Shown: positions 1-9,950, counted from the first letter of the stretch. The stretch is 64,000 nucleotides of DNA from Luzula sylvatica (GCA_946800325.1 OX326957.1:54989798-55053797), one strand, 5' to 3'. The notes: generated from the sequence alone by a model not told the origin. A program made the numbers and translations.

Positions 1-145
1 CAACAGTTGTACCGCATCGAATTACGCTAAGGAATACAGTACGGGAAAAGACGGAATTACCCTTGGTAGCGGTACGAGATACTTCATTTGTAGCCGCTAC
101 GATCACTGCAGTTTAGGCATGAAGATTGTCGTCACTGCTAACTAA
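1..145 (+). CDS. Plantacyanin / basic blue copper protein, C-terminal part
   Basis: Frame 2 is open from the window edge to TAA at 143-145 and encodes 47 residues. It ends in the phytocyanin copper-site block: an RYFIC segment (Cys ligand), then DHCSLGMKI (His and axial Met ligands) and a short tail VVTAN. Phytocyanins are small secreted type-1 copper proteins of the cell wall and apoplast, thought to act in redox or signalling. A Met axial ligand, and no hydrophobic or GPI-type tail after the copper site, fit plantacyanin rather than stellacyanin or an early-nodulin-like protein. The 5' part, including the signal peptide and the first His ligand, lies outside the window. The MGST3 segmental duplication begins about 25 bp after the stop, so this gene is not part of the duplicated block. 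Confidence 0.8.
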   Translation, partial: NSCTASNYAKEYSTGKDGITLGSGTRYFICSRYDHCSLGMKIVVTAN

Positions 146-236
146 AACATTTCGAAGATTTAGATGCATGATTATATTAAATTTTAACTCTTGTTTCTTT
201 GTGTGATTGTGTTTATGCTTGTATTATCCTCGATTT

Positions 237-259
237 ATTTTAATTTAAGTTAATTATTT
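237..259. repeat. LINE target-site duplication, left copy
   Basis: A 23-bp direct repeat beginning ATTTTAATTTAAG, identical at 237-259 and 6256-6278. The same 23 bp occurs once, uninterrupted, at 18690-18712 in the sister segment, which is the pre-insertion site. Confidence 0.93.
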
Positions 260-617
260 TTTTTTTTGAGAAAAATAGAGTAGGCTCAAAGTCCTACTTC
301 TATTATGATTCCATTAAAAGAATATAGATTACAAAGTTTAAACTAGTGTATCCATACAAAAATAAAATACAACCAAAATAAAATCAATCATAAACTCTAT
401 TGCCTTACTAAACTATATACTTAGCAAACCAGGAAAACAATTACCGAATATGAAGAATTCAGAAAATGAAATCCTTAGGATTAGAAATAAATGGAGCCTA
501 AAGTTTCTTCTCTTATCTCTTTCTTTCTCCCTTCCCGACAGCACCCAGCCCCCTTCTTACATCATTCTTCCCATTGTCTCTCCGGCCAAATTCCTACATG
601 AGAACTCATGTCTCTAA

Positions 618-1047
618 GGATGTGCTCCCGAGTTTTTTATGAAGGAGAGGAGAATGAAGGAGAAGGGAATGGAGGGGAAGGGAATGAATGGGAAGGAAAG
701 AAAAAAAATTTCTCTTGCTCCCGAGTTTTAAAATAATTAATGAAAGGGAAATGAGGGGAAAGAATAACATCATGAAAAAATGACAATTTTACCCTTTGAA
801 TCATAACTAACTATAAAATGAAATTAGGGATATTTTGGGTATTATAATGTTATAATATTTTGTACCCTCCATTACCCCCCAAATTTGGGGAGAGAAATAA
901 TTGATCTCTTTTGTATATAGAGGAGAAATAATTTCCCCTCCATTCTCTTTCTTCCTCATCATAAAAATACTTGGGAGTAAGTTAAAAATTAACCTTCCCC
1001 TCCATTTTCATCCCCTCCCTCCCATTCCCTCTCATTGGAGCACACCC
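618..1047. mobile_element. Tourist/PIF-Harbinger-like MITE in the LINE 3' region
   Basis: About 430 bp with terminal inverted repeats: left GGATGTGCTCCC, right (reverse complement) GGGTGTGCTCCAA. The inner inverted arms are GA-rich (GGAGGGGAAGGGAATG type) on the left and CT-rich on the right. It is flanked by TAA on both sides, the 3-bp target duplication typical of PIF/Harbinger. It encodes no protein. It lies in the LINE's 3' non-coding region, so it either inserted after the LINE or travelled with it. Confidence 0.7.
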
Positions 1048-1135
1048 TAAAGCTCCTCAAATTCCTACATTAACACCCCTTCGATCTGCTCGCAGTCCTT
1101 CACACCAGGAAAACAATTATCGAAGAGAAATAGAT

Positions 1136-4100
1136 CTACTCGCAGTCCTGCACTAACGAATCTTCACACACCATAGCTTGATTGAACAGCTTTAGATCGG
1201 AGATAATTAGATCGACTAACTGGCAAGATCGCAACTTCACCTCCTGAAAGATTCTTCTGCAACGCTCACACCAGATGTGGAAAATGAAGATTGCAATTAG
1301 CTGTTTATAAGCTTTTTTGCCCGAATCCTCCTTCAATAACTCTATTGGATCTCCAGTACCACTATCTCGCGCACCAGTTAGGTTATGCAATTTTTCCCAT
1401 ACATCTCTTCCAAAATTGCATTCTTTGAATAAATGATTAATTGATTCTTCCATACAGCAGCACAAGATGCATCTATTTGGAATTATCCACCCTCTTTTCT
1501 GCAAATTGTCGACTGTAAGTATCTTATTTTTACCCACTAACCATACAAAATTTTTTATTTTCAATGGAATCGCCAAATTCCAAACTTTTTCTAATGGATA
1601 AATTTCTGAGACTCCACTTATTAATTTTTCATATGCACTTTTACAAGTATAAACCCCTTTTGATGTCCATTTCCATCTTAATTTATCCAGCTCATTGGAT
1701 TGAAGGTTAACAGCATCTACACTGTGATCAAGGAGGAACAATTGCGAAGCTGCAGCAATAGAGAGAGGCTCATATAAATTCAAAATTGAATGTAAGTCTT
1801 CACTCTCCATTGAAATTTTTAATTTTTCCAGGGTTATATAAGTAGAATTAGAAAAAGAATATAATTCCTTATATTTGTATTTTAGTATTCCATTTCCCCA
1901 ATCATCATTCCATAACTGTACTCTATTGCCAGATCCAATTTTCCATATCATACTTGATTTAAAAAAATCCAAATTTCTTAGAACATCATTCCAAAAGTAA
2001 GAATTTTTATTTGCATTTAAATTTTTCCAATCTTCCATATTTGGTGATATGAAATCTGGCCAAGGTAATTTCTCTCCTATATTGTAATATTTCCAAAGCC
2101 ACTTCATGAGTAAAACTTTATTAAAAATTTTCAGATTTATAACACCTAGTCCTCCAATAATTTTAGGCTTACAAACCATGTTCCAATTCACCAGATTATA
2201 TCCATGATCTTTAACTCCCTTCCATAGAAATTTTTTCCGCACTGCATCAATCTCTTTCAAAGCCCATTTTGGGAATTTGAAAACATTAAAATAATATACT
2301 GGTAAAGAAGTTAACACTGAATTAATTAAAATTAATCTACCACTCATATTCAATTTATTACCCTTCCATCCTTCAATTTTCATGGTTAATTTTTCCACAA
2401 ATCCCCTAAATTGCTCCTTAGTTGGTCTCTTGTAATGCAAAGGTAATCCCAGGTACTTAATAGGAAATTGTGTAATTTTGCAGTCTAGTACCTGAGATAT
2501 ATCTTTCATGACTTCATCTTCCACATTTAAGCCCACTATTTCAGTCTTTTCAAAATTAATTTTAAGCCCAGATTCCATGCCAAAGATATCTAATATTAAT
2601 TTTAATCTCATTACATTAAATTTTTCTGGATCCAAAAAGAATATCGTATCATCTGCATAAAATAAGGATGTTTTAATTCCATTTAAAGGTCTAATTAGAT
2701 ATCCTTTGTCACTTAATCTCTCAATGATTTTTGATAAAACATCCATCACCAATATAAATAAATAAGTAGATATAGGATCACCTTGTCGCAATCCTCTTTT
2801 CAAATGTATAAATTTCCCTGGTGTTCCATTCAAGATAATTCTAGTTGATCCTTTTAAAACATAATTCTCAATCCAAGTAATGAATTTAGGCCCAAAACCC
2901 CTTGCTTTTAATATTCGTAATAAAAATCCCCATGATATACTATCGAAAGCTTTGTGAATATCCACTTTGATTATTAACATTGGTTTATTTAATCTTTTAG
3001 CTTGGCACAAAACTTCCCTTGCATATACAAAATTTTCTGTGATATTTCTTTCCTTTAAAAAACCTAATTGATTATTATCAATCATTCCATCTATTTTTTC
3101 ACTTAATCTATTTGCAAGCACTTTTGAAAATATTCTTTGGATACTTGATATTAATGAAATAGGCCTAAAATCTTTAGCATTTATAGCATCTTCTTTTTTT
3201 GCTATTAATGCAATAAAAGATGAATTAAAATTAGATAATCCTGATCCTCCATCCTTATTAAACAAATCCAAAATCTCATCTTTTAATAAATACCAAAATT
3301 TTTTAAAAAATTCTGCATTATACCCGTCTGGACCTGGTGATTTTTCTAATTTCCATTGAGAGACCACCAGATCTAATTCTTTGATTTCAAAAGTCCTTTC
3401 TAAATCTCTCAGTTCCAAACTTTCATGTCTGTATAAAATTTCCAAATCAATTGATCCAATATTATTATTAGTATCCAATATCTCCACAGATTTCCCCATT
3501 AAGTCCCTGTAAAAGTTAAATAATACACCTGCCTTGGATTTGTGGTCTCTTAATTCAATTCCATCATTCTTTAAAACTGGTATCATAAGTTTATTTTTTT
3601 TTAAAGTGGCATGTTGGTGAAAAAATTTAGTATTTGCATCTCCCTTAGCTACCCATTGAAATTTTGATCGTTGTCTCCAATAAATTTCTTCTTGCATAGA
3701 TAATTCTTTAAATCTTTCCTTTGAAATTTGTCTTATCCATATCTCGAGATTATTTAAATTTCTGATATCCTCCAAATCATCTATCCAATTAATTATTTTC
3801 TTACAATTTAAGAATTGCATTTTAATGCTCCCCACATTTTCTTTACTCCATTGCCTTAATCTCTTTGATAAAGCTTCCATTTTATAATAAAACTCCTCCA
3901 TTGTGTCTGACTTAGTGGCTTGTAGATGTGTTTTAATTATATTTATAGCCTCAGTATTTTTTAACCAAATATTTTCAAATCTGAACCCTCCAAATCTTGG
4001 AAAATCTGTTTTTGCCATATAAATTATCGGTACATGATCTGAACAAGTATTGGTACCAGGAACTAATTGAGAGTGTGGAAAATTAACCATCCATTTATCA

Positions 4101-4774
4101 TTTAATATCACTCTATCAATCCTTGCCTTCGCCACAGAATTAGCCCAAGTAAAATTTCTTCCAAATATTGGTAGATCATTAAGTGCAAAATTATTCACAA
4201 AATCTCTAAATAAAATTGTATTTCTCCAATCTCTATCCAAACCACTTCTTTCCTCACTTGCATAAACCAAATTAAAATCCCCAAGAATCATCCATGGAAG
4301 TTGGACATTAACATTATTGTTATTGTTATTTGCGATGAATCTCAATTCATTTATAAAATCCATTTTAAGAACCTTATCTGTAGGACCATAAACTCCCGTC
4401 ACCATTAATCTAACTCCATTCCATTTAGTCTCTAAAGTCACTGTAATTGTATACCTTGAAACCTCTTTATGTATAAAAGAAAATAAATTTTCATTCCATG
4501 CAATTAAAACCCCTCCAGAAGAACCAATGGCTGGTAAGTATTCAAAACCTCCCAAATAATTTCCACACATCTTCTTTACAGTATCCTCATTAATAAATTC
4601 TAATTTTGTTTCTTGAATACAAATTAAATCAAATTTTTCTGAGATAATAGTATTTTTAATTAATATTTTCTTGGCATCATCATTAGTACCCCTAACATTC
4701 CAACTCAAAAATTTAATATTTTTATAAGCCATAATAACTAAATATTTTCCAACAATAGAACCCCCTCTACTCAT
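1136..4774 (-). CDS. LINE ORF2: APE endonuclease, reverse transcriptase, zf-RVT
   Basis: A 1212-residue protein with no stop or frameshift. The N-terminal APE-type endonuclease (about residues 20-260) shows FLSWNVRG, ICIQETK, LGDFN (about 164-167), RIDR and TCSDH. The reverse transcriptase (about 490-780) shows DFRPISL, VDIHKAFDS, GLRQGDP and the catalytic YADD (about 705-708). The C-terminal zf-RVT region near residue 1100 has a CILCCC...HLFKEC pattern. No RNase H domain is evident, as in many plant L1 elements. All key catalytic residues are present, so the enzyme may be functional. Its ATG overlaps the ORF1 stop as ATGA (4771-4774). A longer N-terminus cannot be excluded because a second ATG (VIMAYKNIKF) lies 14 residues downstream, just before the endonuclease domain. 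Confidence 0.95.
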   Translation of the reverse strand: MSRGGSIVGKYLVIMAYKNIKFLSWNVRGTNDDAKKILIKNTIISEKFDLICIQETKLEFINEDTVKKMCGNYLGGFEYLPAIGSSGGVLIAWNENLFSFIHKEVSRYTITVTLETKWNGVRLMVTGVYGPTDKVLKMDFINELRFIANNNNNNVNVQLPWMILGDFNLVYASEERSGLDRDWRNTILFRDFVNNFALNDLPIFGRNFTWANSVAKARIDRVILNDKWMVNFPHSQLVPGTNTCSDHVPIIYMAKTDFPRFGGFRFENIWLKNTEAINIIKTHLQATKSDTMEEFYYKMEALSKRLRQWSKENVGSIKMQFLNCKKIINWIDDLEDIRNLNNLEIWIRQISKERFKELSMQEEIYWRQRSKFQWVAKGDANTKFFHQHATLKKNKLMIPVLKNDGIELRDHKSKAGVLFNFYRDLMGKSVEILDTNNNIGSIDLEILYRHESLELRDLERTFEIKELDLVVSQWKLEKSPGPDGYNAEFFKKFWYLLKDEILDLFNKDGGSGLSNFNSSFIALIAKKEDAINAKDFRPISLISSIQRIFSKVLANRLSEKIDGMIDNNQLGFLKERNITENFVYAREVLCQAKRLNKPMLIIKVDIHKAFDSISWGFLLRILKARGFGPKFITWIENYVLKGSTRIILNGTPGKFIHLKRGLRQGDPISTYLFILVMDVLSKIIERLSDKGYLIRPLNGIKTSLFYADDTIFFLDPEKFNVMRLKLILDIFGMESGLKINFEKTEIVGLNVEDEVMKDISQVLDCKITQFPIKYLGLPLHYKRPTKEQFRGFVEKLTMKIEGWKGNKLNMSGRLILINSVLTSLPVYYFNVFKFPKWALKEIDAVRKKFLWKGVKDHGYNLVNWNMVCKPKIIGGLGVINLKIFNKVLLMKWLWKYYNIGEKLPWPDFISPNMEDWKNLNANKNSYFWNDVLRNLDFFKSSMIWKIGSGNRVQLWNDDWGNGILKYKYKELYSFSNSTYITLEKLKISMESEDLHSILNLYEPLSIAAASQLFLLDHSVDAVNLQSNELDKLRWKWTSKGVYTCKSAYEKLISGVSEIYPLEKVWNLAIPLKIKNFVWLVGKNKILTVDNLQKRGWIIPNRCILCCCMEESINHLFKECNFGRDVWEKLHNLTGARDSGTGDPIELLKEDSGKKAYKQLIAIFIFHIWCERCRRIFQEVKLRSCQLVDLIISDLKLFNQAMVCEDSLVQDCE

Positions 4775-6255
4775 ACTTCCTCTATCTCCTTAATTAAAAG
4801 ATTAATGGTATCTTGCATAGCTACTGAAACGTGTACTCCTTCAGAAGCAAGCATTTCAATAATTTCATCTTTATTATGAATTTTTTCTTTCGCTGTTAGG
4901 TCAATGGGTTTAATTTGTTTAAATTTTCTTCCTTTTTGTTTTACCATTCTACCTTTTTGTGGTACCTTGAATTGAACCATTTGAGCTTTTTCAATAGAGG
5001 GTATGTATATATCACTTTGCTTCTCCTGCAATCTCAAACTTCTTCTTTTTTCCTCACCATTAAATAACTTTTTCCCTTTAATTTGATTGTTTTGGCATTT
5101 TTGTTGTTTTTCAGGGTTGTTCTCAATAGGTGTTTCGAGCATTCCATCAGGAGGAGAGTAATCTTTATTGGAGTAAGTATTATTTATTTCTCTATCTTCC
5201 TCAATACTAAACCTACCATATGAACTATATGGTATAATTGCAAGAGAAGGGTAATTTGGGAATAATTCAGAATTTTGCTCCATTTGCTGATCTACCTCCA
5301 ATAAATTATCATCAATCATCCCTTTATGATCTCCCTCCATATGATCTTTAAGATACTCTTTCCCATAAACTTCATCATTTGAATTTGCATACATGTCTCC
5401 ATTAATCCCAAGATCTTCCTCTTCGAGATTAGAGAATCTAACTATTTCCTTTAATTTAGGGTTAGCAACGTTTCCCATAATACCCCTTATGTTCTTATTT
5501 AGATTCCTTAAACAAATAACAAGCCTCTTATTTTTAAACGTTATCATTAAAGATGAATAACTTTCATTTGGATCCTCATTATAAATCTGTTTTGCAAACA
5601 CCCCTTCTAAGTGAATAATCTCCCTTGCAAGCATAGAAGGAAATCTTATTTTTGTAAATATCGCAGGCGTTATGACAAAATTCACTTGAACTGATTGAGC
5701 CCGTTTCATTATCTCTAATAATGTTAAGGGTAATTTGGTAATTTTGCTGGTACTTTTTGCAACTTCACACTTCTTTATTCTCCATTCCATCTTCTCCTTT
5801 TTCAGTGGTAGCTTTTTGATTCTCCAAATTCTCTTCACCTTACCTGCATTAGTTCTCAACTTCCCTTCATATCTTCTATTTGTCTCTTTGTTATTTGGCT
5901 GAGTTCTACTTTCATCTCCTCTCCATTTCACTAATTTTTTGATCTTCTCCACCTCAACCAATGCACTATAATCCTTATCAATAATTTGAATTAGATCTGG
6001 AATAACAGTGTCCTTATTGGTTATTAATTTCAATGAAATTTCAGGTATAAAGGACAATGAGCAGGCAAAATCTCCAATATGAATAAGAAATCCAAAACCA
6101 GAAGTTAAAACTGCGAGATCATTGGGATTGCAATATTGAATAGGTAATTTCTTTAATTTAATTACCACATCAATTTGATCAGTTATGGTTAAATTATCAT
6201 CTGTTTTGTAAAGATACACTCTTTGTATAATTTTGTCTGTAACAGGATTGGGATG
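4771..6255 (-). CDS. LINE ORF1 (DUF4283-type), 5'-truncated
   Basis: The frame stays open from the TGA at 4773-4771 back through the element's 5' junction at 6255, a little over 490 codons, with no ATG near the 5' end (the first recognisable start is a GTG at 6219). Near the N-terminus the segment VVIKLKKLPIQYCNPNDL resembles the distal half of the DUF4283 domain of plant LINE ORF1, so the proximal half is missing. The middle is Lys-rich and basic, fitting RNA binding. I see no CCHC zinc knuckle. The C-terminus is Lys-rich (KGRMVKQKGRKFKQIK). ORF1 proteins coat LINE RNA in the ribonucleoprotein particle. The truncation suggests this copy cannot make a normal ORF1 product. Confidence 0.85.
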   Translation of the reverse strand, partial: HPNPVTDKIIQRVYLYKTDDNLTITDQIDVVIKLKKLPIQYCNPNDLAVLTSGFGFLIHIGDFACSLSFIPEISLKLITNKDTVIPDLIQIIDKDYSALVEVEKIKKLVKWRGDESRTQPNNKETNRRYEGKLRTNAGKVKRIWRIKKLPLKKEKMEWRIKKCEVAKSTSKITKLPLTLLEIMKRAQSVQVNFVITPAIFTKIRFPSMLAREIIHLEGVFAKQIYNEDPNESYSSLMITFKNKRLVICLRNLNKNIRGIMGNVANPKLKEIVRFSNLEEEDLGINGDMYANSNDEVYGKEYLKDHMEGDHKGMIDDNLLEVDQQMEQNSELFPNYPSLAIIPYSSYGRFSIEEDREINNTYSNKDYSPPDGMLETPIENNPEKQQKCQNNQIKGKKLFNGEEKRRSLRLQEKQSDIYIPSIEKAQMVQFKVPQKGRMVKQKGRKFKQIKPIDLTAKEKIHNKDEIIEMLASEGVHVSVAMQDTINLLIKEIEEV

Positions 6256-6278
6256 ATTTTAATTTAAGTTAATTATTT
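6256..6278. repeat. LINE target-site duplication, right copy
   Basis: Identical over 23 bp to 237-259. It continues directly into the MGST3 upstream sequence shared with 18713 onward. Confidence 0.93.
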
Positions 6279-6670
6279 GTGTTATCCTTGATTAGTTTTA
6301 AAATTGTAACTTTGTAAAGGCCGAATATAAAATTGGGCCTAACCGAAAGCCATATTACGCATGACTTTGTTTATGATTTTTAAGGATATAGAACCGGATT
6401 ATACAATGTAAACCCGACCCGCCATCCATCTACCCCTCATCGTCATTGATGAAGTCAGATCACCCTTTGATTAACGGTTGAGATTCGTCCTAATTAACCC
6501 TATGAATTACATTATCTATTGGATGGACTCGTTGCACTGTACACCATAAAAGGTTTACATCACGGTGTACCCGGAAACAATTGAGCAAAGTTTTAATTGT
6601 CAAACTAGCTTGGAGGAGAAGTCAGTAGATAATTTATCGTCTCTACACTACACATATCGTCTCTACACAC

Positions 6671-6742
6671 GAAGCTTCTAGAAGGTCTCTTCGAACGTGC
6701 CACGTCATCAGTCTTGGGCTAAAAGATATACCACTCTATAAA
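6671..6742 (+). promoter_or_regulatory. MGST3 gene 1 core promoter: heat-shock element, bZIP site, TATA
   Basis: 6671-6684 reads GAAGCTTCTAGAAG, a perfect three-unit heat-shock element (GAAnnTTCnnGAA), followed by a further TTCGAA. At 6699-6710 GCCACGTCATCA contains an ACGTCA/TGACGT bZIP core. A TATA-like CTATAAAA sits at 6735-6742, about 95 bp before the ATG. The same three elements in the same order occur in copy 2 at 19308-19380. Stress induction is inferred from the motifs only. Confidence 0.6.
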
Positions 6743-6835
6743 ACAAAAAGAAAAGAAACAAAAGAATAGAACATACCCAATATTTCTATACCAATCTTAT
6801 TTCAGAGGTAAATTAGAGAAAGCGTGAGAGAAGTA

Positions 6836-8743
6836 ATGGCGGTGAGCGTAGAAATACCGAAGGAATATGGATACGTAGTGCTGGCGTTGGTCGCATACAA
6901 CTTGCTCAATATCTGGATGGTGATCCAGGTCGGCAAGGCTCGCAAGAAGTATGCAATTTCATTGTTTTCTTTAATTCGGAGTGAAATTACGAGTTTTTCT
7001 TCCATGGATTGCAATATTTAGTGCGATTTCATTTTCTAACTGTTCTTGATTTCGAACTTTGAATCAGGTATAATGTTCCGTATCCCGCTATGTATGCTGT
7101 GGAGTCTGAGAACAAGGGGGCCATGACCTTCAACTGTGTACAGGTACGAAATGACTTTCCTGCATGAAATTGAAATCGAATTAAGCTAAATTTCGTTGAA
7201 TTGATAACATCGATTGAAGAATTAGAGTAAAAAAGTACTTAATTTCAATTTCTTTATTGTGATTCTTACATCCAGAGGGGGCACCAGAACTCGATTGAGT
7301 ACATGCCAGTGTTCTTCGCGACGCTATTGATCGGCGGTGTACAACACCCTGTGATTGCAGCTGGACTCGGTGTATTGTACACCATTGCACGTTTCTTCTA
7401 CTTCAAGCTTTACTCCTCGGGAAACCCTGATAATATCCACAAGCCTGTGTAATTAATCATCTCATTTCTCCTAATTACCATGGTTCTGAATATCGGATTC
7501 GGACTCGGACTCGGCCGGCCCCGTTGACTCGGGACTCGGTCGACTCGGACCAAACTCGGGCGAGTCGAAAAAAAAAAATCGGACTGTTGATAAAAAATCG
7601 AAAAATAAAAATAAAAAAATATTTAAATAATTGAAAAACTAAGAATAAATTCAACTAACAAAAACTCAAATTAGAACATAAATAATATAGTTTTGAAATT
7701 GAAATGGGGATCGGAAATTATTTTTGAACAAGATGATTGAACAAAAATAAATAAATTTGTTTCAAAAGTTTAATAATTAATGATAGAATATATAAATACA
7801 TATTTAATGGTTATAATTGCGAAATAAAATCATATTTATTGGCCATATCAATATTACATTAAACCATAATAATTTTATAATATATTATAATACCTAGACT
7901 ATTATTACAAAATAAAATCATATTTATTAACAAGACAATATTACCAATTACAAATTGATTATTGTGAACCATAATCATTTTAAAATATATTCTAATTCTA
8001 TTTCTAATACTTAAATTTTAATTACAAAATAAAATCATGTTTAGTAAAATAATATTTATAAAATTATAAAATAATACGCAACTCCAATTTATTTTTTTTG
8101 TTAATAAAAAGAGAAAGATGATGTGTCCCGTATTCTCTTTTTATAATAAATAAATGTAGAGCTCCGACATTTTTTTTGAAAAGACAGACGATGGGTCCCA
8201 TCTCAGGGATACTATGTGAATTGTTTTAACTAATCGGTGTGGTCTTTGTATAAAATAATGTATAAAGGTAAATAACTTAAAAGACTGCAGCATCTAAGTC
8301 CACAACAAATCAATAAATCATATTGCTGCTTCTTCTTCATATCTTCTTCATCAAAATGTTGGTTTTCATTTTTACTGTCACAAGCTTATAAGGTTTTTTT
8401 CTCGTAATTTGTGGTTTTCTTGCAAGAATCTAAAAAAGTTTTCTGTGAAAAGAAAACTCGTTTTTCACTCTTCATGATATATAGACCAGTGTAAAAAAAA
8501 AAAAAAAATCGGTGACTTGGATCCGATTTTTTCGGACCAAAATCGTCTCGGTGGCGACCGAGTACTCGGCCGATATTACGAACCATGCTAATTACATCAT
8601 TCTTCTTCCATTTATTTCTCGATTAACCCTCAAATTAACCATGATGTTGTTTTTTCTTCAGTGGGACCAACTTTGCCTTGCTTGGGCTCATGATATGCTC
8701 AGCCTCATTCGGGGTTCGTCTGATCATCCACGACTTGCTTTGA
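6836..8743 (+). CDS. MGST3: Microsomal glutathione S-transferase 3, gene 1
   Basis: Four exons: 6836-6948, 7068-7143, 7276-7448, 8662-8743, giving 147 residues. All junctions are GT-AG and in phase. MAPEG-family membrane enzymes conjugate glutathione to lipophilic electrophiles or reduce lipid peroxides in the ER membrane. The protein starts MAVSVEIPKEYGYVVLALVA (first membrane helix). It contains YPAMYAVESENKG, the glutathione-site block FNCVQRGHQNSIE (exons 2/3), a second and third hydrophobic region ending ARFFYFKLYSSGNPDN, and a last helix LLGLMICSASFGVRLI from exon 4. The usual length for the family is about 145-150. Unlike copy 2, it reads GAMTFN where relatives have a Lys before IFN. 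Intron 3 is 1.2 kb because it contains a hAT-like element. Exon 4 is easily missed because the frame otherwise stops just after the exon 3 donor. Confidence 0.93.
7479..8587. mobile_element. Non-autonomous hAT-like element in MGST3-1 intron 3
   Basis: 1109 bp, flanked by the 8-bp direct repeat CTAATTAC (7471-7478 and 8588-8595). Terminal inverted repeats: left CATGGTTCTGAATATCGG, right (reverse complement) CATGGTTCGTAATATCGG. Both ends carry clustered ACTCGG-type subterminal repeats, typical of hAT transposase-binding regions. The interior is AT-rich and has no transposase ORF. It is the same family as 31367-32485. Confidence 0.88.
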
Positions 8744-9639
8744 GATCCGTGCGGGAGTGTAATAATAATGCTTTGAGATTTTTTTCTATGCTTTTTTTTC
8801 AGTGTTGTTCTTCCTTTCTTTTGCTTTGTTTGGATGTGTAATTACTAATTAGTCGAGTGGTTCAGTCAGTATTAGTTAAAAGAGTTTTTATCTTATAATT
8901 CGTATTTTGCCAAGTATGTTTTCGAATTGATAATAATTTTGTGTTAGTTCTATTCCTATTTGTCATTTGAATTCTCTCAATCAAAAAAGAAAAAAAAGAA
9001 ATTGAGCCCTTTTATAATAGAGAAATCAATAGTTCTGAAAATTCAACAAATAAATTAATTATAATAATAATAAAATTAAAGGTACGAGGAAACAAATCCG
9101 GGCGTAATCGTGTGGTCCAACCTGCCCTAAAGGTAGATTTATGTTCTTATGTGTAGGGATTGTCGTTGATCTTATTTCGAAGTTCTCATCTCGAAAAGTT
9201 TCGTATTCGTTTGTACTCGAAAAAAATATGAATCTTTGCACAAATTTTTTCAAATCAATTTTCGTTGATATGTATTGCGAAAAGGTTGTATCTTATTATT
9301 TGGTAGAATGAAATTTTCTTTCTGAATCAATTAACCTAATTATGTATCATAAAATAAATAATAAATAATTAGTCTAATAATCAATATCAAGATTTTAAAT
9401 TTAATAGTATTATTAATAAATAATACAACAAATATTGCATGAAATATATACATAATTCTCAAAAAGGAAGTTAATCATATATAGATGACATTGCACTTAA
9501 GAAGTTTCTGGGAATTTTTTGAATTATTTTTTCACCTTTTCCATCCGACAGATGAGAACATTGTTTTAAAAGCTTATGATATCTTAAAATCTTAAAATCT
9601 TAAAATAGCTATAATGCTGAACATTCCTCTTCTTTCACC

Positions 9640-9950
9640 CTCTACCACGTGTCTGTTCTCTTCTCGTTGGATTTGCTTATTTACCACCCTTCGATCCCAG
9701 TTGCTAAAAAAAACCCTAAACCTTAGCCCTGTGTGAGAGAGTACAAACCTAGGGAGCGAGTAAAAACCTAACCTCGCGACAGAGAGAGAAGAGAAGGCGA
9801 TAACGGTTCGGCACGACGCGGAGCAGGCGCTGCGCGAAAACCGTTTCATCTGCTGGACTGCTCGCCAAATCGAAGAAAGTGTCCGCATCTGATCGATCTA
9901 AGCTCGCCAAATCGACAAAAATGTTCGGATCTGATTGATAACAGGTAACC
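9640..9950 (+). other. Promoter/5'-leader-like sequence upstream of a gene fragment
   Basis: Contains a G-box-like CCACGTGTC near 9647, then AAACCCTAAACC-type leader sequence, a pyrimidine- and purine-rich stretch, and a plausible donor (ACAG|GTAACC) near 9946. No credible initiator ORF follows. It may be the 5' untranslated exon of the broken thioredoxin-like gene at 10146-10536. Confidence 0.3.

Larger units (their letters stand above)
260..6255 (-). mobile_element. L1-type LINE retrotransposon, 5'-truncated, about 6.0 kb
   Basis: The element lies on the minus strand. Its poly(A) tail shows as the T run at 257-267 and its 5' end abuts 6255. It is flanked by a perfect 23-bp target-site duplication. 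From 5' to 3' it holds a partial ORF1 (4771-6255), a complete ORF2 with endonuclease and reverse transcriptase (1136-4774), and a 3' region of about 870 bp with a nested Tourist-like MITE. The ORF1 frame runs open into the 5' junction with no ATG, so the copy is slightly 5'-truncated, as expected from incomplete target-primed reverse transcription. The open ORFs, perfect target duplication and an empty paralogous site all indicate a young insertion. Confidence 0.95.
172..9586. repeat. Segmental duplication, copy 1 (contains MGST3 gene 1)
   Basis: Unique sequence from about 172 to 9586 aligns collinearly with 18625-21143. The match covers upstream DNA, promoter, all four MGST3 exons, introns and about 800 bp of 3' flank. 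Copy 1 is much longer because it holds a LINE (260-6255) and a hAT-like element (7479-8587); without them it is about 2.3 kb, close to copy 2. Both copies have the same orientation, with about 9 kb of unrelated DNA between them. Confidence 0.9.

Noticed and set aside
8512..8841. 109-residue ORF over MGST3-1 exon 4
   Set aside because: It starts in the hAT-like element and reads exon 4 in the wrong frame. The correct frame, after splicing from 7448, gives the conserved last helix.
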